A stretch of DNA of 64,000 nt from Chryseobacterium jejuense (GTDB taxonomy: Bacteria > Bacteroidota > Bacteroidia > Flavobacteriales > Weeksellaceae). Both the position numbers and the translations under genes were made by a program. The notes under the pieces are model-generated. The model saw only the letters and a program-made list of their open reading frames with translations, did not search any database and was not told the origin of the DNA. Position 1 is the stretch's first letter; every line of letters starts with the position of its first letter. Positions 1 through 8,615 of the stretch are shown here, piece after piece. Location: the NCBI RefSeq assembly GCF_017877355.1, contig NZ_JAGIPR010000003.1, positions 186,001 to 250,000 of the forward strand. Direction: 5' to 3'.

Positions 1-455
1 GACTGGAACGTGGAAAAGTGATCTCATTAGCCAAGGACCAAAGTCCCCTTATTTTTGGTGACTTTAATTTTGACGGAACGGAAGACCTTGCCATAAGAAA
101 TGGCAATATGGGAAACTACAGTTCTGCATCCTATGATGTATATGTATTCAATAGTACCAGAATGGCTTTTGTAAAAAGTAAAGAACTTACGGACCTGGGA
201 TCAAATTATTTTGATTTCTTTGAAACAGATCCGGTTCGTAAGCGCATTATTACTTTTGGAAAGGATGGGTGCTGCCGATTTTTCACTACAGAATTTGAAG
301 TAATTCCTAATAAAGGACTTGATAGAGTGCTTGAAAAAGAAGAAGACAGCAGTGAAGAAGGGTATGTGAAAGTCATTATAAAAGAAAAGAAAAACAATAA
401 ATGGACTACCAGAACCAAGGTATATCCATCAGATCAATATAATAGAGAAAAGTAA
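1..455 (+). CDS. FG-GAP/XAC2610-like repeat protein, C-terminal part
   Basis: The reading frame is already open at base 3 and runs to TAA at 453-455, so the gene begins outside the window. The visible part contains GDFNFDGTEDLAIRNG, an acidic loop of the kind found in FG-GAP/VCBS calcium-binding repeats, followed by a beta-rich stretch with a CC pair (DGCCRFF). XAC2610-related periplasmic proteins have this pattern. The start and any signal peptide cannot be seen. The stop lies one base before the ATG of the next gene, so the two are probably cotranscribed. The function is unknown. Confidence 0.6.
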   Translation, partial: LERGKVISLAKDQSPLIFGDFNFDGTEDLAIRNGNMGNYSSASYDVYVFNSTRMAFVKSKELTDLGSNYFDFFETDPVRKRIITFGKDGCCRFFTTEFEVIPNKGLDRVLEKEEDSSEEGYVKVIIKEKKNNKWTTRTKVYPSDQYNREK

Positions 456-456
456 G

Positions 457-1047
457 ATGAAGATTCAAAAAGAGATCGATTTTATCCTGGCAGTAGATGC
501 CCTGAAAAATGTACAGCGAAGAAATTATAATGCGGATGATTCCAGAAGAGAAAATACAGCTGAGCACTCTTGGCAGATTATTATTTTGGCACAAATCCTT
601 TATCCTTATGCTAAGAATCGAGCGGATATTGATTTGTTGAGAGTGATTAGAATGCTTTCCATTCATGATCTTGTGGAAATTGAAGCAGGAGATACTTTCC
701 TTTTCGATGAAGCTGCTATGGTAGGGAAGTTTGAAAGAGAAAAGATTTCTGCACAGAAGATCTTCGGAATTCTGGATGAGCCTTTACGCTCGGAATTTTT
801 TAATCTATGGCTTGAATTTGAAGAAGAAGCTACTCCGGATGCAATTTTTGCTTGCTCCATCGATAGAATTATGCCTTTCATTCTGAATTCGTATACTTCA
901 GGAAAAAGCTGGACGGAAGCTGGTGTTACTGAAAAGCAAATCAGAAATATGCTGGAAAATGCCATTACCAGGGCATCAGATGAAATGGGTGAGGCTTTTG
1001 AACTGCTGTTGAGCAGAAGTATGGAAACAGAAAAGGTTTTAAAATAA
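457..1047 (+). CDS. HD-domain phosphohydrolase (YfbR/HDDC2-like)
   Basis: This is a 196-residue single HD domain. The metal ligands are recognisable: H37 in ENTAEHSWQ, the H70-D71 pair in IHDLVEIEAGD and D136 in SIDRIMPF. The family to which this spacing belongs (YfbR, HDDC2, YGK1-like) contains mostly 5'-deoxynucleotidases acting on nucleoside monophosphates, so nucleotide turnover in the cytosol is the likely role. Substrate specificity cannot be read from the sequence. The gene starts one base after the preceding stop and ends just before a strong terminator hairpin. Confidence 0.8.
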   Translation: MKIQKEIDFILAVDALKNVQRRNYNADDSRRENTAEHSWQIIILAQILYPYAKNRADIDLLRVIRMLSIHDLVEIEAGDTFLFDEAAMVGKFEREKISAQKIFGILDEPLRSEFFNLWLEFEEEATPDAIFACSIDRIMPFILNSYTSGKSWTEAGVTEKQIRNMLENAITRASDEMGEAFELLLSRSMETEKVLK

Positions 1048-1057
1048 ATAGACTATA

Positions 1058-1090
1058 AAGTTTCGGGCGGCCAAAGGCCGCCCGAAACTT
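1058..1090. terminator. Bidirectional terminator between convergent genes
   Basis: There is a perfect 15-bp stem, AAGTTTCGGGCGGCC with its complement, around an AAA loop. It lies between the converging HD-domain and thioesterase genes. The GC-rich core with A/T flanks can serve both strands. Confidence 0.85.
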
Positions 1091-1096
1091 CTTTAT

Positions 1097-1480
1097 TTAT
1101 AGTATCTGGATTGGTTTCTTGAATTCATCAATCGCTACAAAAGTAAAATCACCTACAATTGCTTTTTCTCTTTCGTAAGAATACATTTGCTCTGTATAGA
1201 TCTCAACGCTTACTTTCATACTGGTTTTTCCAACATATGAAACTTTTCCGATTAGTTCTACGATAGTTCCTGCAGGAATTGGCTTTTTGAAATCGATTTT
1301 GTCACTGCTTACTGTTACCACTCTTTTTCTTGCGAAACGGGTAGCGGCAATAAAGGCTACTTCATCCATCAGCTGCATGGCAGTACCTCCGAAAAGGGTG
1401 TCGTAATGATTGGTTGTGTTAGGGAAAACCGCTTTAAAGATTCTGGTTTCGGCAGCTTCAATTCTTTCTTCTGTAGTCAT
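1097..1480 (-). CDS. Acyl-CoA thioesterase, hot-dog fold (YciA/BACH type)
   Basis: The protein has 127 residues, the size of one hot-dog domain. The stretch NHYDTLFGGTAMQLMDEVAF is the family's N-terminal signature: the Asn and the GG before the central helix shape the active site, and the Asp is the usual catalytic acid. YciA and BACH enzymes hydrolyse short- to long-chain acyl-CoAs in the cytosol as hexamers. The gene lies about 120 bases downstream of a cobalamin riboswitch on the same strand, which is an unusual target for that switch. Chain-length preference is unknown. Confidence 0.85.
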   Translation of the reverse strand: MTTEERIEAAETRIFKAVFPNTTNHYDTLFGGTAMQLMDEVAFIAATRFARKRVVTVSSDKIDFKKPIPAGTIVELIGKVSYVGKTSMKVSVEIYTEQMYSYEREKAIVGDFTFVAIDEFKKPIQIL

Positions 1481-1604
1481 ATTTCATTATTAATTAAGGC
1501 GAAATGAAATAGTATCAAAACAACAGAATAATGACAGGAACTTTAGAAATCCCTGAAATAATCCATCAGATCAATAAAACTTCAAATCGCGAAAGTTTCT
1601 TGTT

Positions 1605-1790
1605 TAAGAAATCGGCAGGTCTCCTGACTTGTAACATCATTTATCTCCTTCCCATGCCTCGCACAGTGGATCTTTTGATAAAGATTTCAGTTACTTACAG
1701 TTGCGCGACAGTCCGTGATTTTCACACGGTTCCCTTTTAATCTGCGGTTATGCAGAACCAGTTTCTGTGATGAATAAGCGTAAACTTTTT
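1605..1790 (-). ncRNA. Cobalamin (AdoCbl) riboswitch
   Basis: Read on the minus strand, the landmarks of the B12 riboswitch occur in order: a GGTTCTGC...GCAGATTAAAAGGGAA entry stem (about 1775-1732), GTGAAAATCAC (about 1725-1715), ACTGTCGCGCAACTGTAA (about 1713-1696), CCACTG...TGGGAAGG, and the 3' B12 box CAGGAGACCTGCC (1626-1614). A weak hairpin follows at 1598-1577 (AAACTT/AAGTTT). The next gene on this strand is the thioesterase at 1480. In Bacteroidota this element normally precedes btuB-type receptors or B12-independent isozymes, none of which is adjacent. The boundaries are approximate. Confidence 0.9.
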
Positions 1791-1809
1791 CGGTGCAAAA
1801 ATAATGAAT

Positions 1810-2607
1810 TTATTCCGGATTATGATAAATAATCTGGCTGATTACTCTTCCCTTTTTGATAGTCCAAAGAGTAGTATATCTGTATTCCCCTGTACCATTG
1901 ATCATATAAAGGAAAATATTGTCATTGTCCAGAGAAGTTACACCTATATTGTTGAAGTCCATTGTAGGCTGGAACATATTTTTAATAGCTTCTCTCACAA
2001 AAACAGAACCTCTTCCAGGTTGCTGGAGTCTGATCGATTTGATCTCGGTCATTCCTTCAGGAAGATCATTTCCTATTCCCCATGGTTTTACTTTATCAAT
2101 GGTAAGAAGCTTTCCTTCGGCATCTTTTTCCTTTTTACGGTAACCGGCATTGGATGGATAAACATCAATAACAACCTTGCTTCTTTGTGCAGTAGGAATC
2201 TTAGGATCAGAATTATCTGTGAAGATGAGTGATTTTCCGTTTTTAGACTTAGAAGGAGTATAGGCTGGAAGCTGATCTACAAAGGCAATACGTTCTTTAT
2301 TTACCATTCCTTCTTTGTCAAGAGTTTCATAGCGTACAAACGGTTTGTCTTCATCTTGCTTTTCAGGATATTTGATCCAGATCCATTCCGTTTCTCCCGG
2401 AGCAGGTTTTACATAAACAAAAACATCCCCTTTACGCATACGGATCTTGTCTACAATTTTTCTGTAGTTATCCTTATGTACGCGTACATTAGCATATCCT
2501 TCTTCAGCTTTTACAACCCCAAAAGGAACTTTATTCTGACCTTTAACGAATGCTAAAGAAAAAATACTGAATGCAGACAGGTACAATGCTTTGTTTACTG
2601 AAATCAT
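1810..2607 (-). CDS. Secreted protein with SH3-like N-terminal region, unknown function
   Basis: The start at 2607 gives MISVNKALYLSAFSIFSLAF..., a normal signal peptide. The frame is open back to 2772, but that extension is lysine-rich and runs through a terminator hairpin, so I reject it. The mature protein (about 240 residues) opens with GVVKAEEGYANVRVHKDN, resembling a bacterial SH3 domain (the NVR pattern), followed by a beta-rich domain ending in TTLWTIKKGRVISQIIYH. No catalytic motif is evident. It is probably periplasmic or surface-associated. Another SH3-containing secreted protein lies at 25334-26005. Confidence 0.65.
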   Translation of the reverse strand: MISVNKALYLSAFSIFSLAFVKGQNKVPFGVVKAEEGYANVRVHKDNYRKIVDKIRMRKGDVFVYVKPAPGETEWIWIKYPEKQDEDKPFVRYETLDKEGMVNKERIAFVDQLPAYTPSKSKNGKSLIFTDNSDPKIPTAQRSKVVIDVYPSNAGYRKKEKDAEGKLLTIDKVKPWGIGNDLPEGMTEIKSIRLQQPGRGSVFVREAIKNMFQPTMDFNNIGVTSLDNDNIFLYMINGTGEYRYTTLWTIKKGRVISQIIYHNPE

Positions 2608-2750
2608 CTTAACAAATTTTAGATCTCCAAATATATAAATTAAATGCTTTTTTGATTGGTAAAATAAAAATGTATTTTCTGAAATTATTAATAGTTTATT
2701 TTTCTTTAGATACTCTAAAGAACTTTTATAGAAATTTTGAGTATAATAAG

Positions 2751-2778
2751 AAAAGAGTGTTTGTATGAACACTCTTTT
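2751..2778 (-). terminator. Terminator of the 2795-3457 gene
   Basis: A perfect 11-bp stem (AAAAGAGTGTT with its complement) surrounds a 6-nt loop, and a T-rich tail follows on the minus strand. It lies just downstream of the membrane protein gene and upstream of the start at 2607. Confidence 0.75.
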
Positions 2779-2794
2779 TATTTATGGATAATTT

Positions 2795-3457
2795 TTAAGA
2801 TTCTGTATTTTGATTCGGAGAGCTGTAAATAGCCTTGGGGTCATTTTTAAGGTAATAAGAAAATACTCCAAAGAATAAAAGTATGAGCAGAAATAAAGCT
2901 CCACATACGTAAAAAGCAGTTCCAAAACCATAGCTGATGGTTACTCCGTTTCCTAATCCCATTCCTATTTTATTGTTTCCAAGCCCTTCCATCTTTGATT
3001 GGAAAGTCAAATAAAACGTTAACAAAGAGATGAGACCTCCCAGAGAAACTGCTATATGATACATATATTTCTTCTTAATACTTTTGATTACCTGAATGAT
3101 AATCCCGGCAATAGCTGCCAGAAAAGCAATAATAATAAAAGGACTGGGTGGAATATTTTCATTGTCTTTTTTATTGTTAGATTCGTTCAGTGGTGAGTAT
3201 TCAGAATCGGTATTTGAAGATGTATCATCTGAATCATTTCCGAAAGCAGAACCAAACGGAGAGCTCTTTTTTATGTTTTCTTTCATTCGTTCATTCATCG
3301 TTTGTTTAGAAACTCCTGTTACCAGATCTGTTCCTTTAATAGACATTAGAGTGGTATCACCACATTTTATCAGGAAAAATGGAAAGAAAAAACACAGAAT
3401 AATAACTGTATAACTCGGTATTGGAATAAGGTCTGATAATACTTTTAATGGTTTCAT
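2795..3457 (-). CDS. Four-helix membrane protein, unknown function
   Basis: The protein has 220 residues with four hydrophobic segments: around residues 15-31 (VIILCFFFPFFLIKC), 105-125 (FIIIAFLAAIAGIII), 132-152 and 183-206. A polar, Ser/Asp/Asn-rich loop of about 70 residues after the first helix would face outside. No family motif is recognised. The gene stands alone between two terminators, so it is probably its own transcription unit. The near-consensus box TATTTTTA lies shortly upstream of the ATG. Confidence 0.6.
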   Translation of the reverse strand: MKPLKVLSDLIPIPSYTVIILCFFFPFFLIKCGDTTLMSIKGTDLVTGVSKQTMNERMKENIKKSSPFGSAFGNDSDDTSSNTDSEYSPLNESNNKKDNENIPPSPFIIIAFLAAIAGIIIQVIKSIKKKYMYHIAVSLGGLISLLTFYLTFQSKMEGLGNNKIGMGLGNGVTISYGFGTAFYVCGALFLLILLFFGVFSYYLKNDPKAIYSSPNQNTES

Positions 3458-3510
3458 AAATTATTGTTTTTGTTAAAAATAGGAAAAATTATTACGATAA
3501 TGTACAAAAG

Positions 3511-3539
3511 AAAAAGAGAGTATCCTAAGACACTCTCTT
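3511..3539 (-). terminator. Terminator of mutS2-like gene
   Basis: An 8-bp stem (AAGAGAGT/ACTCTCTT) with a 10-nt loop is followed on the minus strand by TTTTTCTTTT. It lies about 55 bases after the stop at 3596. Confidence 0.7.
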
Positions 3540-3595
3540 CCATTATTGTATTCAGTTAATTTTCAAATTCCCCAATTAATCCATTTTCAAATTGA

Positions 3596-5743
3596 TTAGA
3601 TTCTTTCTAATTCATCAGCATCAATCGTTGTTTTGAAAGTTCCGTAATTCACAATCACCTTGTTTCTGGAAATTTTTTCAATAGTTCCTACGCTGGTGCT
3701 TCCGGTAATTCGGACGCGTTGCCCTTCTTTCATCCAGATGGCACGGTCACTCTTACGTTTTTCCTCCAGCTTCTCGTTTGTTTCAGCGATTTTCTCAATT
3801 ACATCTTCCTTTTTAAGTTGTTGAGTGATCTTTCTTTTAACCACCTGAAGACGCTTTGATTCATCTTTATCAGCTCCCAGTTTTCTGAACTTCTCCTGTT
3901 CAAGTAACTTTACAAAGTCTTTTACAACATCTTTTCTGGATTTCCCTTTCGTATAGCTGTCGATGAAAGTTTCAATCTTGTTTCCAAACTGAAGTTTACG
4001 GTGTTCTTCTTCATAGAGTTTCTGAAAATTGAACAATTTCTGCTGAAGCTGTTCATTCAGTTTCTGAAGGTTATCACGTTTGTCTTCTACAGATTCTTTT
4101 CTTTCTGCAAGATCAGTTTTTAGTTTTTCAACCTCAAATTTTTCCTGCTGCAGCTTTACAATCGTTTTATCAAGATTCACAATATCATGTTCTACCTTTT
4201 TCTTGGCAGAATGAATGATAAACCTTGGGATTTTATTCTTTTCAGCGACTTCAAAAGTGAAGGAACTTCCTGCCTGCCCAACTTCCAGTTTGTACATTGG
4301 TTCCAGCGTTTCTTCGTTGAAAAGCATCGCAGCATTCTGAGCATTTGGGAGCTGTTCTATAACCAATTTGATATTGGTGTAATGCGTTGTAATGATCGCA
4401 AAACTCTTCTTATCATAGAAAAACTCCATGAAACTTTCAGCCAAAGCACCACCTAATTCAGGATCAGAACCTGTTCCGAACTCATCAATCAATAAAAGCG
4501 TATCCGAATCAGCCTCACGAATGATTCCAGACATTTTCTTTAACCTTGATGAATACGTGGATAAATGGTTTTCAATGGATTGATTATCACCAATGTCAGT
4601 CATGATCTTCTCAAAGAAAAACATCTCAGATTTCGGATGAACAGGAACCAGGATACCACTCTGAATCATCAGTTGCAGCAACCCGACAGTTTTCAATGTA
4701 ATTGATTTTCCACCGGCATTAGGTCCGGAAATACAGATAATTCTGTTATGTTCTGTTAAAGCCAGAGTCTGTGGATGAATTGTTTTGTTCTCTACCTTAT
4801 TTCTCAACCATAATAAAGGATGAAAGGCATCTTTTAACCTCAATGTTTTATGGCGGTTGATTTTAGGAAGAACTCCATTGATAAGTTCTGCAAACTTAGC
4901 CTTAGCCCTTACCAGATCAAGATCGAAAATATACATCTGATACCTCCAAAGCTGAGGTTGGAATTCTGCAAGCTCTGTGGTAAGCTGTCTTAAAACTTTA
5001 TCAATCTCTTTTTTCTCTTCCTCTTCATTTTCACGAAGCTTGAAATAATGTTTTACAACACTGTCCGGTTGAATATAAGTGATGGATCCGGTTTTTGAAA
5101 TTCCCAGGGTTCTTCCCGGAACTCTTTTCTTAAAACCCGATTTTACTGCTAAAACCCGTTGGTCATCAATAATTGTTTCCCGTATATCATCCAAAAATTC
5201 ACTCTGTCCATACGTAGTCAGAGCACGGTTGAAGTTTTCCTGAATAGCTTTTTTAGCATGCTGGATTTCAGTTCTTATCCCTTTTAAAGCTGGAGAAGCC
5301 TCATTTTTTACCTCACCAAACCGGTTAAATACCTTATCCACCTTATCGATGATCTCTTTTCTGAATTCCAGTACAGAAACTTCTTCCAGTAAAGTAGGAA
5401 ATGTTTCCGGCATGGTAGGGAAGAACTTCTGTAATTTTCCGATCTGTTCCGTGATGGTTTTTATTTTGATGAAAGCACTGTTTTCCAAACGGTAATTCTC
5501 AATCAGCATCAATTTTAGCTCACTTTCAATATCTTCATATTCATCAAACGGAATCGCATTTGAACTTTCAAAACTAGACAGATATTCTGATGTTTTTTTC
5601 AATGAAAGTTCCGCCTCGTCAATTTCCATGGGACGAAGTTGAAGAATTTTTTCTCTTGTTTTCGGAGAATACGCAAATGGGGAGATTTCCGCGAGCAATT
5701 GCGGAAACTCTAATTCGTCTAAATCTTCTTTATCTATATACAC
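3596..5743 (-). CDS. mutS2: MutS2-type ATPase without Smr domain
   Basis: The protein has 715 residues. After the MutS2-like clamp/lever region comes an ABC-type ATPase domain with Walker A GPNAGGKS (K346), Walker B LLLIDEFGTGSDP and the following LSTYSSRLKKM/TTHYTN elements. A long charged coiled-coil segment (about residues 510-650) and a KOW-like tail (EGQRVRITGSTSVGTI) complete it. Typical MutS2 is about 780 residues and ends in an Smr nuclease domain, which is absent here. MutS2 proteins act on branched DNA or on collided ribosomes. The start is GTG, 4 nt after a TAAATTTG box. MutS1 of mismatch repair is longer and has a mismatch-binding domain that I do not see. Confidence 0.88.
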   Translation of the reverse strand: MYIDKEDLDELEFPQLLAEISPFAYSPKTREKILQLRPMEIDEAELSLKKTSEYLSSFESSNAIPFDEYEDIESELKLMLIENYRLENSAFIKIKTITEQIGKLQKFFPTMPETFPTLLEEVSVLEFRKEIIDKVDKVFNRFGEVKNEASPALKGIRTEIQHAKKAIQENFNRALTTYGQSEFLDDIRETIIDDQRVLAVKSGFKKRVPGRTLGISKTGSITYIQPDSVVKHYFKLRENEEEEKKEIDKVLRQLTTELAEFQPQLWRYQMYIFDLDLVRAKAKFAELINGVLPKINRHKTLRLKDAFHPLLWLRNKVENKTIHPQTLALTEHNRIICISGPNAGGKSITLKTVGLLQLMIQSGILVPVHPKSEMFFFEKIMTDIGDNQSIENHLSTYSSRLKKMSGIIREADSDTLLLIDEFGTGSDPELGGALAESFMEFFYDKKSFAIITTHYTNIKLVIEQLPNAQNAAMLFNEETLEPMYKLEVGQAGSSFTFEVAEKNKIPRFIIHSAKKKVEHDIVNLDKTIVKLQQEKFEVEKLKTDLAERKESVEDKRDNLQKLNEQLQQKLFNFQKLYEEEHRKLQFGNKIETFIDSYTKGKSRKDVVKDFVKLLEQEKFRKLGADKDESKRLQVVKRKITQQLKKEDVIEKIAETNEKLEEKRKSDRAIWMKEGQRVRITGSTSVGTIEKISRNKVIVNYGTFKTTIDADELERI

Positions 5744-5747
5744 AATG

Positions 5748-5755
5748 CAAATTTA
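5748..5755 (-). promoter_or_regulatory. Promoter -7 box of mutS2-like gene
   Basis: TAAATTTG fits the Bacteroidota -7 consensus TAnnTTTG. It ends 4 nt before the GTG start, which implies a leaderless or nearly leaderless transcript. No good -33 TTTG is seen at the standard distance. Confidence 0.5.
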
Positions 5756-5870
5756 GTGAGAATTTTGATTATTACGTATATTTGAGTGATTTACAAAATA
5801 GATTAATGAAAGAATTATTCCCTATTCAATATTTCTTTTCAAAGATTTGATGATAATTTTTAATGAAAAT

Positions 5871-6383
5871 ATGAAACTGGAAACAGAAAGACTGGTCTTA
5901 AAAGAAATCAATGAAGCTCATATAGAGGATATTCTTCGAATCAGAAGCAATGAGGTTATCAATCAATATGTGAAAAGGAATTCTCCCAAAACCAATTATG
6001 ATGCGTTAGAATTTATTCTGCACATTAAAAGAAAAACTCAGCATAAAGAAATTATTTTCTGGGGAATTTCATATAAAGACCGTTCAAATCTTGTCGGAAC
6101 AATATGTCTCTGGAACTTTTCAGAAGATAGAAAGACAGCAGAGGTTGGGTATGAGCTGTTACCGGATTATCATCGAAAAGGGCTTATGTCTGAAGCTCTC
6201 CGTACCGTTTTAGAGTATGGGTTTAATCAATTGCAATTACAGGAGATTGTAGCCATTACAAGTAGATTCAATGAAAACTCTAAAATGCTTCTTTTAAAGC
6301 AAAATTTTGTTCTTGAAGAGGGTAAAAAAGACGAACATAATCCGGACAATATTATTTTGAGCTTAAAAAACACAAAACATTGA
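5871..6383 (+). CDS. GNAT N-acetyltransferase (RimJ/RimL type)
   Basis: MKLETERLVLKEI at the N terminus and EVGYELLPDYHRKGLMSEAL in the acetyl-CoA-binding region are typical of the RimJ/RimL/SpeG-like branch of GNATs; the loop HRKGLM occupies the pyrophosphate-binding R/Q-x-x-G-x-G/A position. The length (170 residues) is normal. The frame also has an ATG at 5847, adding eight residues; I prefer 5871 because family members begin at this motif. The substrate is unknown and could be a protein N terminus, an antibiotic or a small amine. No obvious partner gene is adjacent. Confidence 0.8.
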   Translation: MKLETERLVLKEINEAHIEDILRIRSNEVINQYVKRNSPKTNYDALEFILHIKRKTQHKEIIFWGISYKDRSNLVGTICLWNFSEDRKTAEVGYELLPDYHRKGLMSEALRTVLEYGFNQLQLQEIVAITSRFNENSKMLLLKQNFVLEEGKKDEHNPDNIILSLKNTKH

Positions 6384-6438
6384 ATCCATGGTTTTTTTTT
6401 ATCTTTAGCCCCAAATATATGGATAGTACACACAATAT

Positions 6439-7434
6439 ATGAAAAATGAAATAAAGTCCTTAACCGGATTAAGGGGAATTGTAGCATTATGGGTCGCTTT
6501 TTTTCATTTAAGTCATTTTAGAGCGGATATTATTCAGACTGTTGTAGGGAAAGGGTATGTTGCAGTAGATATCTTTTTTGTATTAAGCGCATTTTTACTG
6601 GCTGTTTCTTATGCAGATAAGTTTAAAGCCTTAAACTATAGTGTTATACAGACGTTTTATAAGAAAAGAGTGAACAGGATTTATCCAGTCTATATTTTAT
6701 CAGTCATTTTTATTGCTCTATTTCTAATAGATACTTCAACTGTCCAGTTTTTAATGAATGCTGCCCTGCTGCAGTGTTTTTTTAATCCTAATTATTCATT
6801 AGGTACAGTCTATTGGTCGTTAAGTACAGAATGGATTTGTTATCTGATATTTCCCTTCTTGCTATTCCTTATCTTTAAGTACAAATTACGCAGTGAAATA
6901 TTGATTATTACAAGCTTAGTTTTAAGAGGAGCACTTCTATACCTTCCGGATAATTTATATTTGGGCCCAGAGGTGCCTCTGATTAAAACCTGGAGATACC
7001 TTGATGTTATTGATGGACTCAATTCTTTAATAAGAACAGTGTCATCTTATCTTTTGGGAATTGGAATGGCTTTTTTATCAGGCTCTCAACTACGAAGACG
7101 TTTGGTTGTTTATATTGCGATGATTTTGTTTTTATTATTGTTATATACAGAAAAGGGACTCTTCTTTATCCCATTATTGTCAGCAATAATAATAAAGCAA
7201 CTATATGATGGTGAAGATAGTCTTATCAAAAGGCTTTTGGGAAGTAATGCTATTTATTTTCTTGGGAATATTTCCTATTCATTATATATTATTCATTATA
7301 TTATCCAGACGCAGGATTGGGTATTCTTATCATCAGGGTCTTTGAATAGTTTATTATCTATCAGTATAGCCATTATATTATCTTACTTTTCCTATATTTT
7401 AATTGAAAGAAAAGTGAAGATATTTAAAGTATAA
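6439..7434 (+). CDS. Acyltransferase 3 family membrane protein (OafA/YrhL-like)
   Basis: The protein has 331 residues with about ten hydrophobic segments. The N-terminal signature is present: [21 protein letters not shown] contains the R-G...H arrangement that forms the acyl-transfer site, and [13 protein letters not shown] follows. This family O-acylates sugars of LPS, capsule, peptidoglycan or small molecules at the inner membrane. No glycan biosynthesis genes are adjacent, so the acceptor cannot be inferred. It lies 55 bases after the GNAT gene in the same direction. Confidence 0.85.
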   Translation: MKNEIKSLTGLRGIVALWVAFFHLSHFRADIIQTVVGKGYVAVDIFFVLSAFLLAVSYADKFKALNYSVIQTFYKKRVNRIYPVYILSVIFIALFLIDTSTVQFLMNAALLQCFFNPNYSLGTVYWSLSTEWICYLIFPFLLFLIFKYKLRSEILIITSLVLRGALLYLPDNLYLGPEVPLIKTWRYLDVIDGLNSLIRTVSSYLLGIGMAFLSGSQLRRRLVVYIAMILFLLLLYTEKGLFFIPLLSAIIIKQLYDGEDSLIKRLLGSNAIYFLGNISYSLYIIHYIIQTQDWVFLSSGSLNSLLSISIAIILSYFSYILIERKVKIFKV

Positions 7435-7467
7435 TTTGTAGTCTTATTTTAATATTAATTACTTTTG
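7435..7467 (+). promoter_or_regulatory. Promoter of ung
   Basis: TTTG (7435-7438) and TACTTTTG (7460-7467) are separated by 21 bp, close to the Bacteroidota consensus. The -7 box ends 4 nt before the ATG at 7472, so the mRNA is probably leaderless. Confidence 0.6.
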
Positions 7468-7471
7468 CAGT

Positions 7472-8113
7472 ATGACCTGGACAGAAATTTTAGCCCCGAT
7501 AAAAAGTACAGAATACTTCACAACCCTTTGGGAGAAAGTAAAAAATGAATATGCAACCACTAAGGTGTTTCCTCCAAAAAATCAAATCTTCAGAGCATTG
7601 GAAATTACACCATTTGAAGATGTTGAAGTGGTGATTATCGGTCAAGATCCTTATCATAACGATTATCAGGCGAATGGTTTATGCTTTTCCGTATCTGAAC
7701 AGGTTACAGCACCACCATCCCTTAAAAATATTTTTATCGAATTAAAAGATGATCTTGGAGTAGTGAGAACTTCTAAAGAACTGGATGACTGGGGAAAACA
7801 AGGGGTTCTTCTGTTGAATGCAACCCTTACAGTTCGTGCCCATTCACCAAACTCCCATAAAGATCTCGGCTGGGAAACATTTACCAATTATATCATCAAA
7901 GAAATTTCAGATAAAAAAGAGAATGTAGTTTTTGTTTTGTGGGGCGCCTTTGCACAAAAAAAAGCCGAACTTATTGATCCGGCTAAACATTTTATATTGA
8001 AATCAGCACACCCGTCACCGTTTTCTGTTCACAGAGGGTTCTTCGGAAGCAAGCCTTTCTCAAAAATTAATGAATATCTTATTTCCCAAGGGAAGAAGGC
8101 TATTTCTTGGTAG
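7472..8113 (+). CDS. ung: Uracil-DNA glycosylase, family 1
   Basis: The 213-residue protein has the full set of family-1 motifs: the catalytic water-activating loop GQDPYHNDYQANGLCFSV near residue 60, LLLNATLTV (uracil-recognition Asn), and the Leu-intercalation loop HPSPFSVHRGFFG. It removes uracil from DNA, starting base excision repair. The 3' end overlaps the converging lipoprotein gene by 14 bases. The ATG is 4 nt from a TACTTTTG promoter box. Confidence 0.97.
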   Translation: MTWTEILAPIKSTEYFTTLWEKVKNEYATTKVFPPKNQIFRALEITPFEDVEVVIIGQDPYHNDYQANGLCFSVSEQVTAPPSLKNIFIELKDDLGVVRTSKELDDWGKQGVLLLNATLTVRAHSPNSHKDLGWETFTNYIIKEISDKKENVVFVLWGAFAQKKAELIDPAKHFILKSAHPSPFSVHRGFFGSKPFSKINEYLISQGKKAISW

Positions 8114-8597
8114 TATCTGATGATGGTCTGTCTTTGTTAATGCTGATCCCTATTTTGTATTTCCCTTTTAACTCTTCAGCTCCTCCAGCTTTAGGATATG
8201 GAGTGACCTCCTGCAGGGTGATGGTGTAACCGTTGAACTTGGCAGATTGGCGATAGTTTCGTGCAGGAAAATCTATACTGGCAAGATTCAAAAGTACAGG
8301 TCGGGTAGAAGTTCCCATGACTTCAATTTGAGCAAGAGCAGCTCCGGCCCAGATGCAGTTTACCCCTTCAGGGCATCGGCTGTCCTCGGAAATCCCTTTG
8401 AAAGTAATGTTCATTTTATAATCCAGAAGAAACTTGTTTTCTCCTTCACTCAGGTAGATGAGGTCATTCTTTTGCTCATCAGGCTTTGTATTGGTTGTCA
8501 TTTCAGGAGCTTTTGAGTCTGCTTTAGCTTTCTTCTGGGCATCGCATCCCGTTAACGCGAAGACTCCCAGGCTGAATAGGATGGCTTTATGAAGCAT
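8100..8597 (-). CDS. Lipoprotein, unknown function
   Basis: MLHKAILFSLGVFALTGCDAQ is a signal peptide with lipobox LTGC (Cys18). The remaining roughly 145 residues start with a Lys/Ala/Asp linker and then form a small beta-rich domain with FKGISEDSRCPEGVNCIWAG, a segment with two cysteines that occurs in many uncharacterised Bacteroidota lipoproteins. It is predicted to sit in the outer or inner membrane facing the periplasm. The gene starts 18 bases after the DUF456 gene, probably in one transcript, and its 3' end overlaps ung. Confidence 0.7.
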   Translation of the reverse strand: MLHKAILFSLGVFALTGCDAQKKAKADSKAPEMTTNTKPDEQKNDLIYLSEGENKFLLDYKMNITFKGISEDSRCPEGVNCIWAGAALAQIEVMGTSTRPVLLNLASIDFPARNYRQSAKFNGYTITLQEVTPYPKAGGAEELKGKYKIGISINKDRPSSDTTKK

Positions 8598-8615
8598 GAT
8601 TTTTCTTTTTTTGAG

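Noticed and set aside
1531..2232. Plus-strand ORFs at 1531-1740 and 1804-2232
   Set aside because: The first is the complement of the cobalamin riboswitch; the second is antisense to a signal-peptide protein.
2608..2772. N-terminal extension of the 1810-2607 gene to 2772
   Set aside because: The extension is Lys/Tyr-rich without a signal and passes through a terminator; the ATG at 2607 begins a good signal peptide.
5590..5850. Plus-strand ORF of 86 aa
   Set aside because: It overlaps the start and promoter of the mutS2-like gene on the other strand and has no protein-like features.
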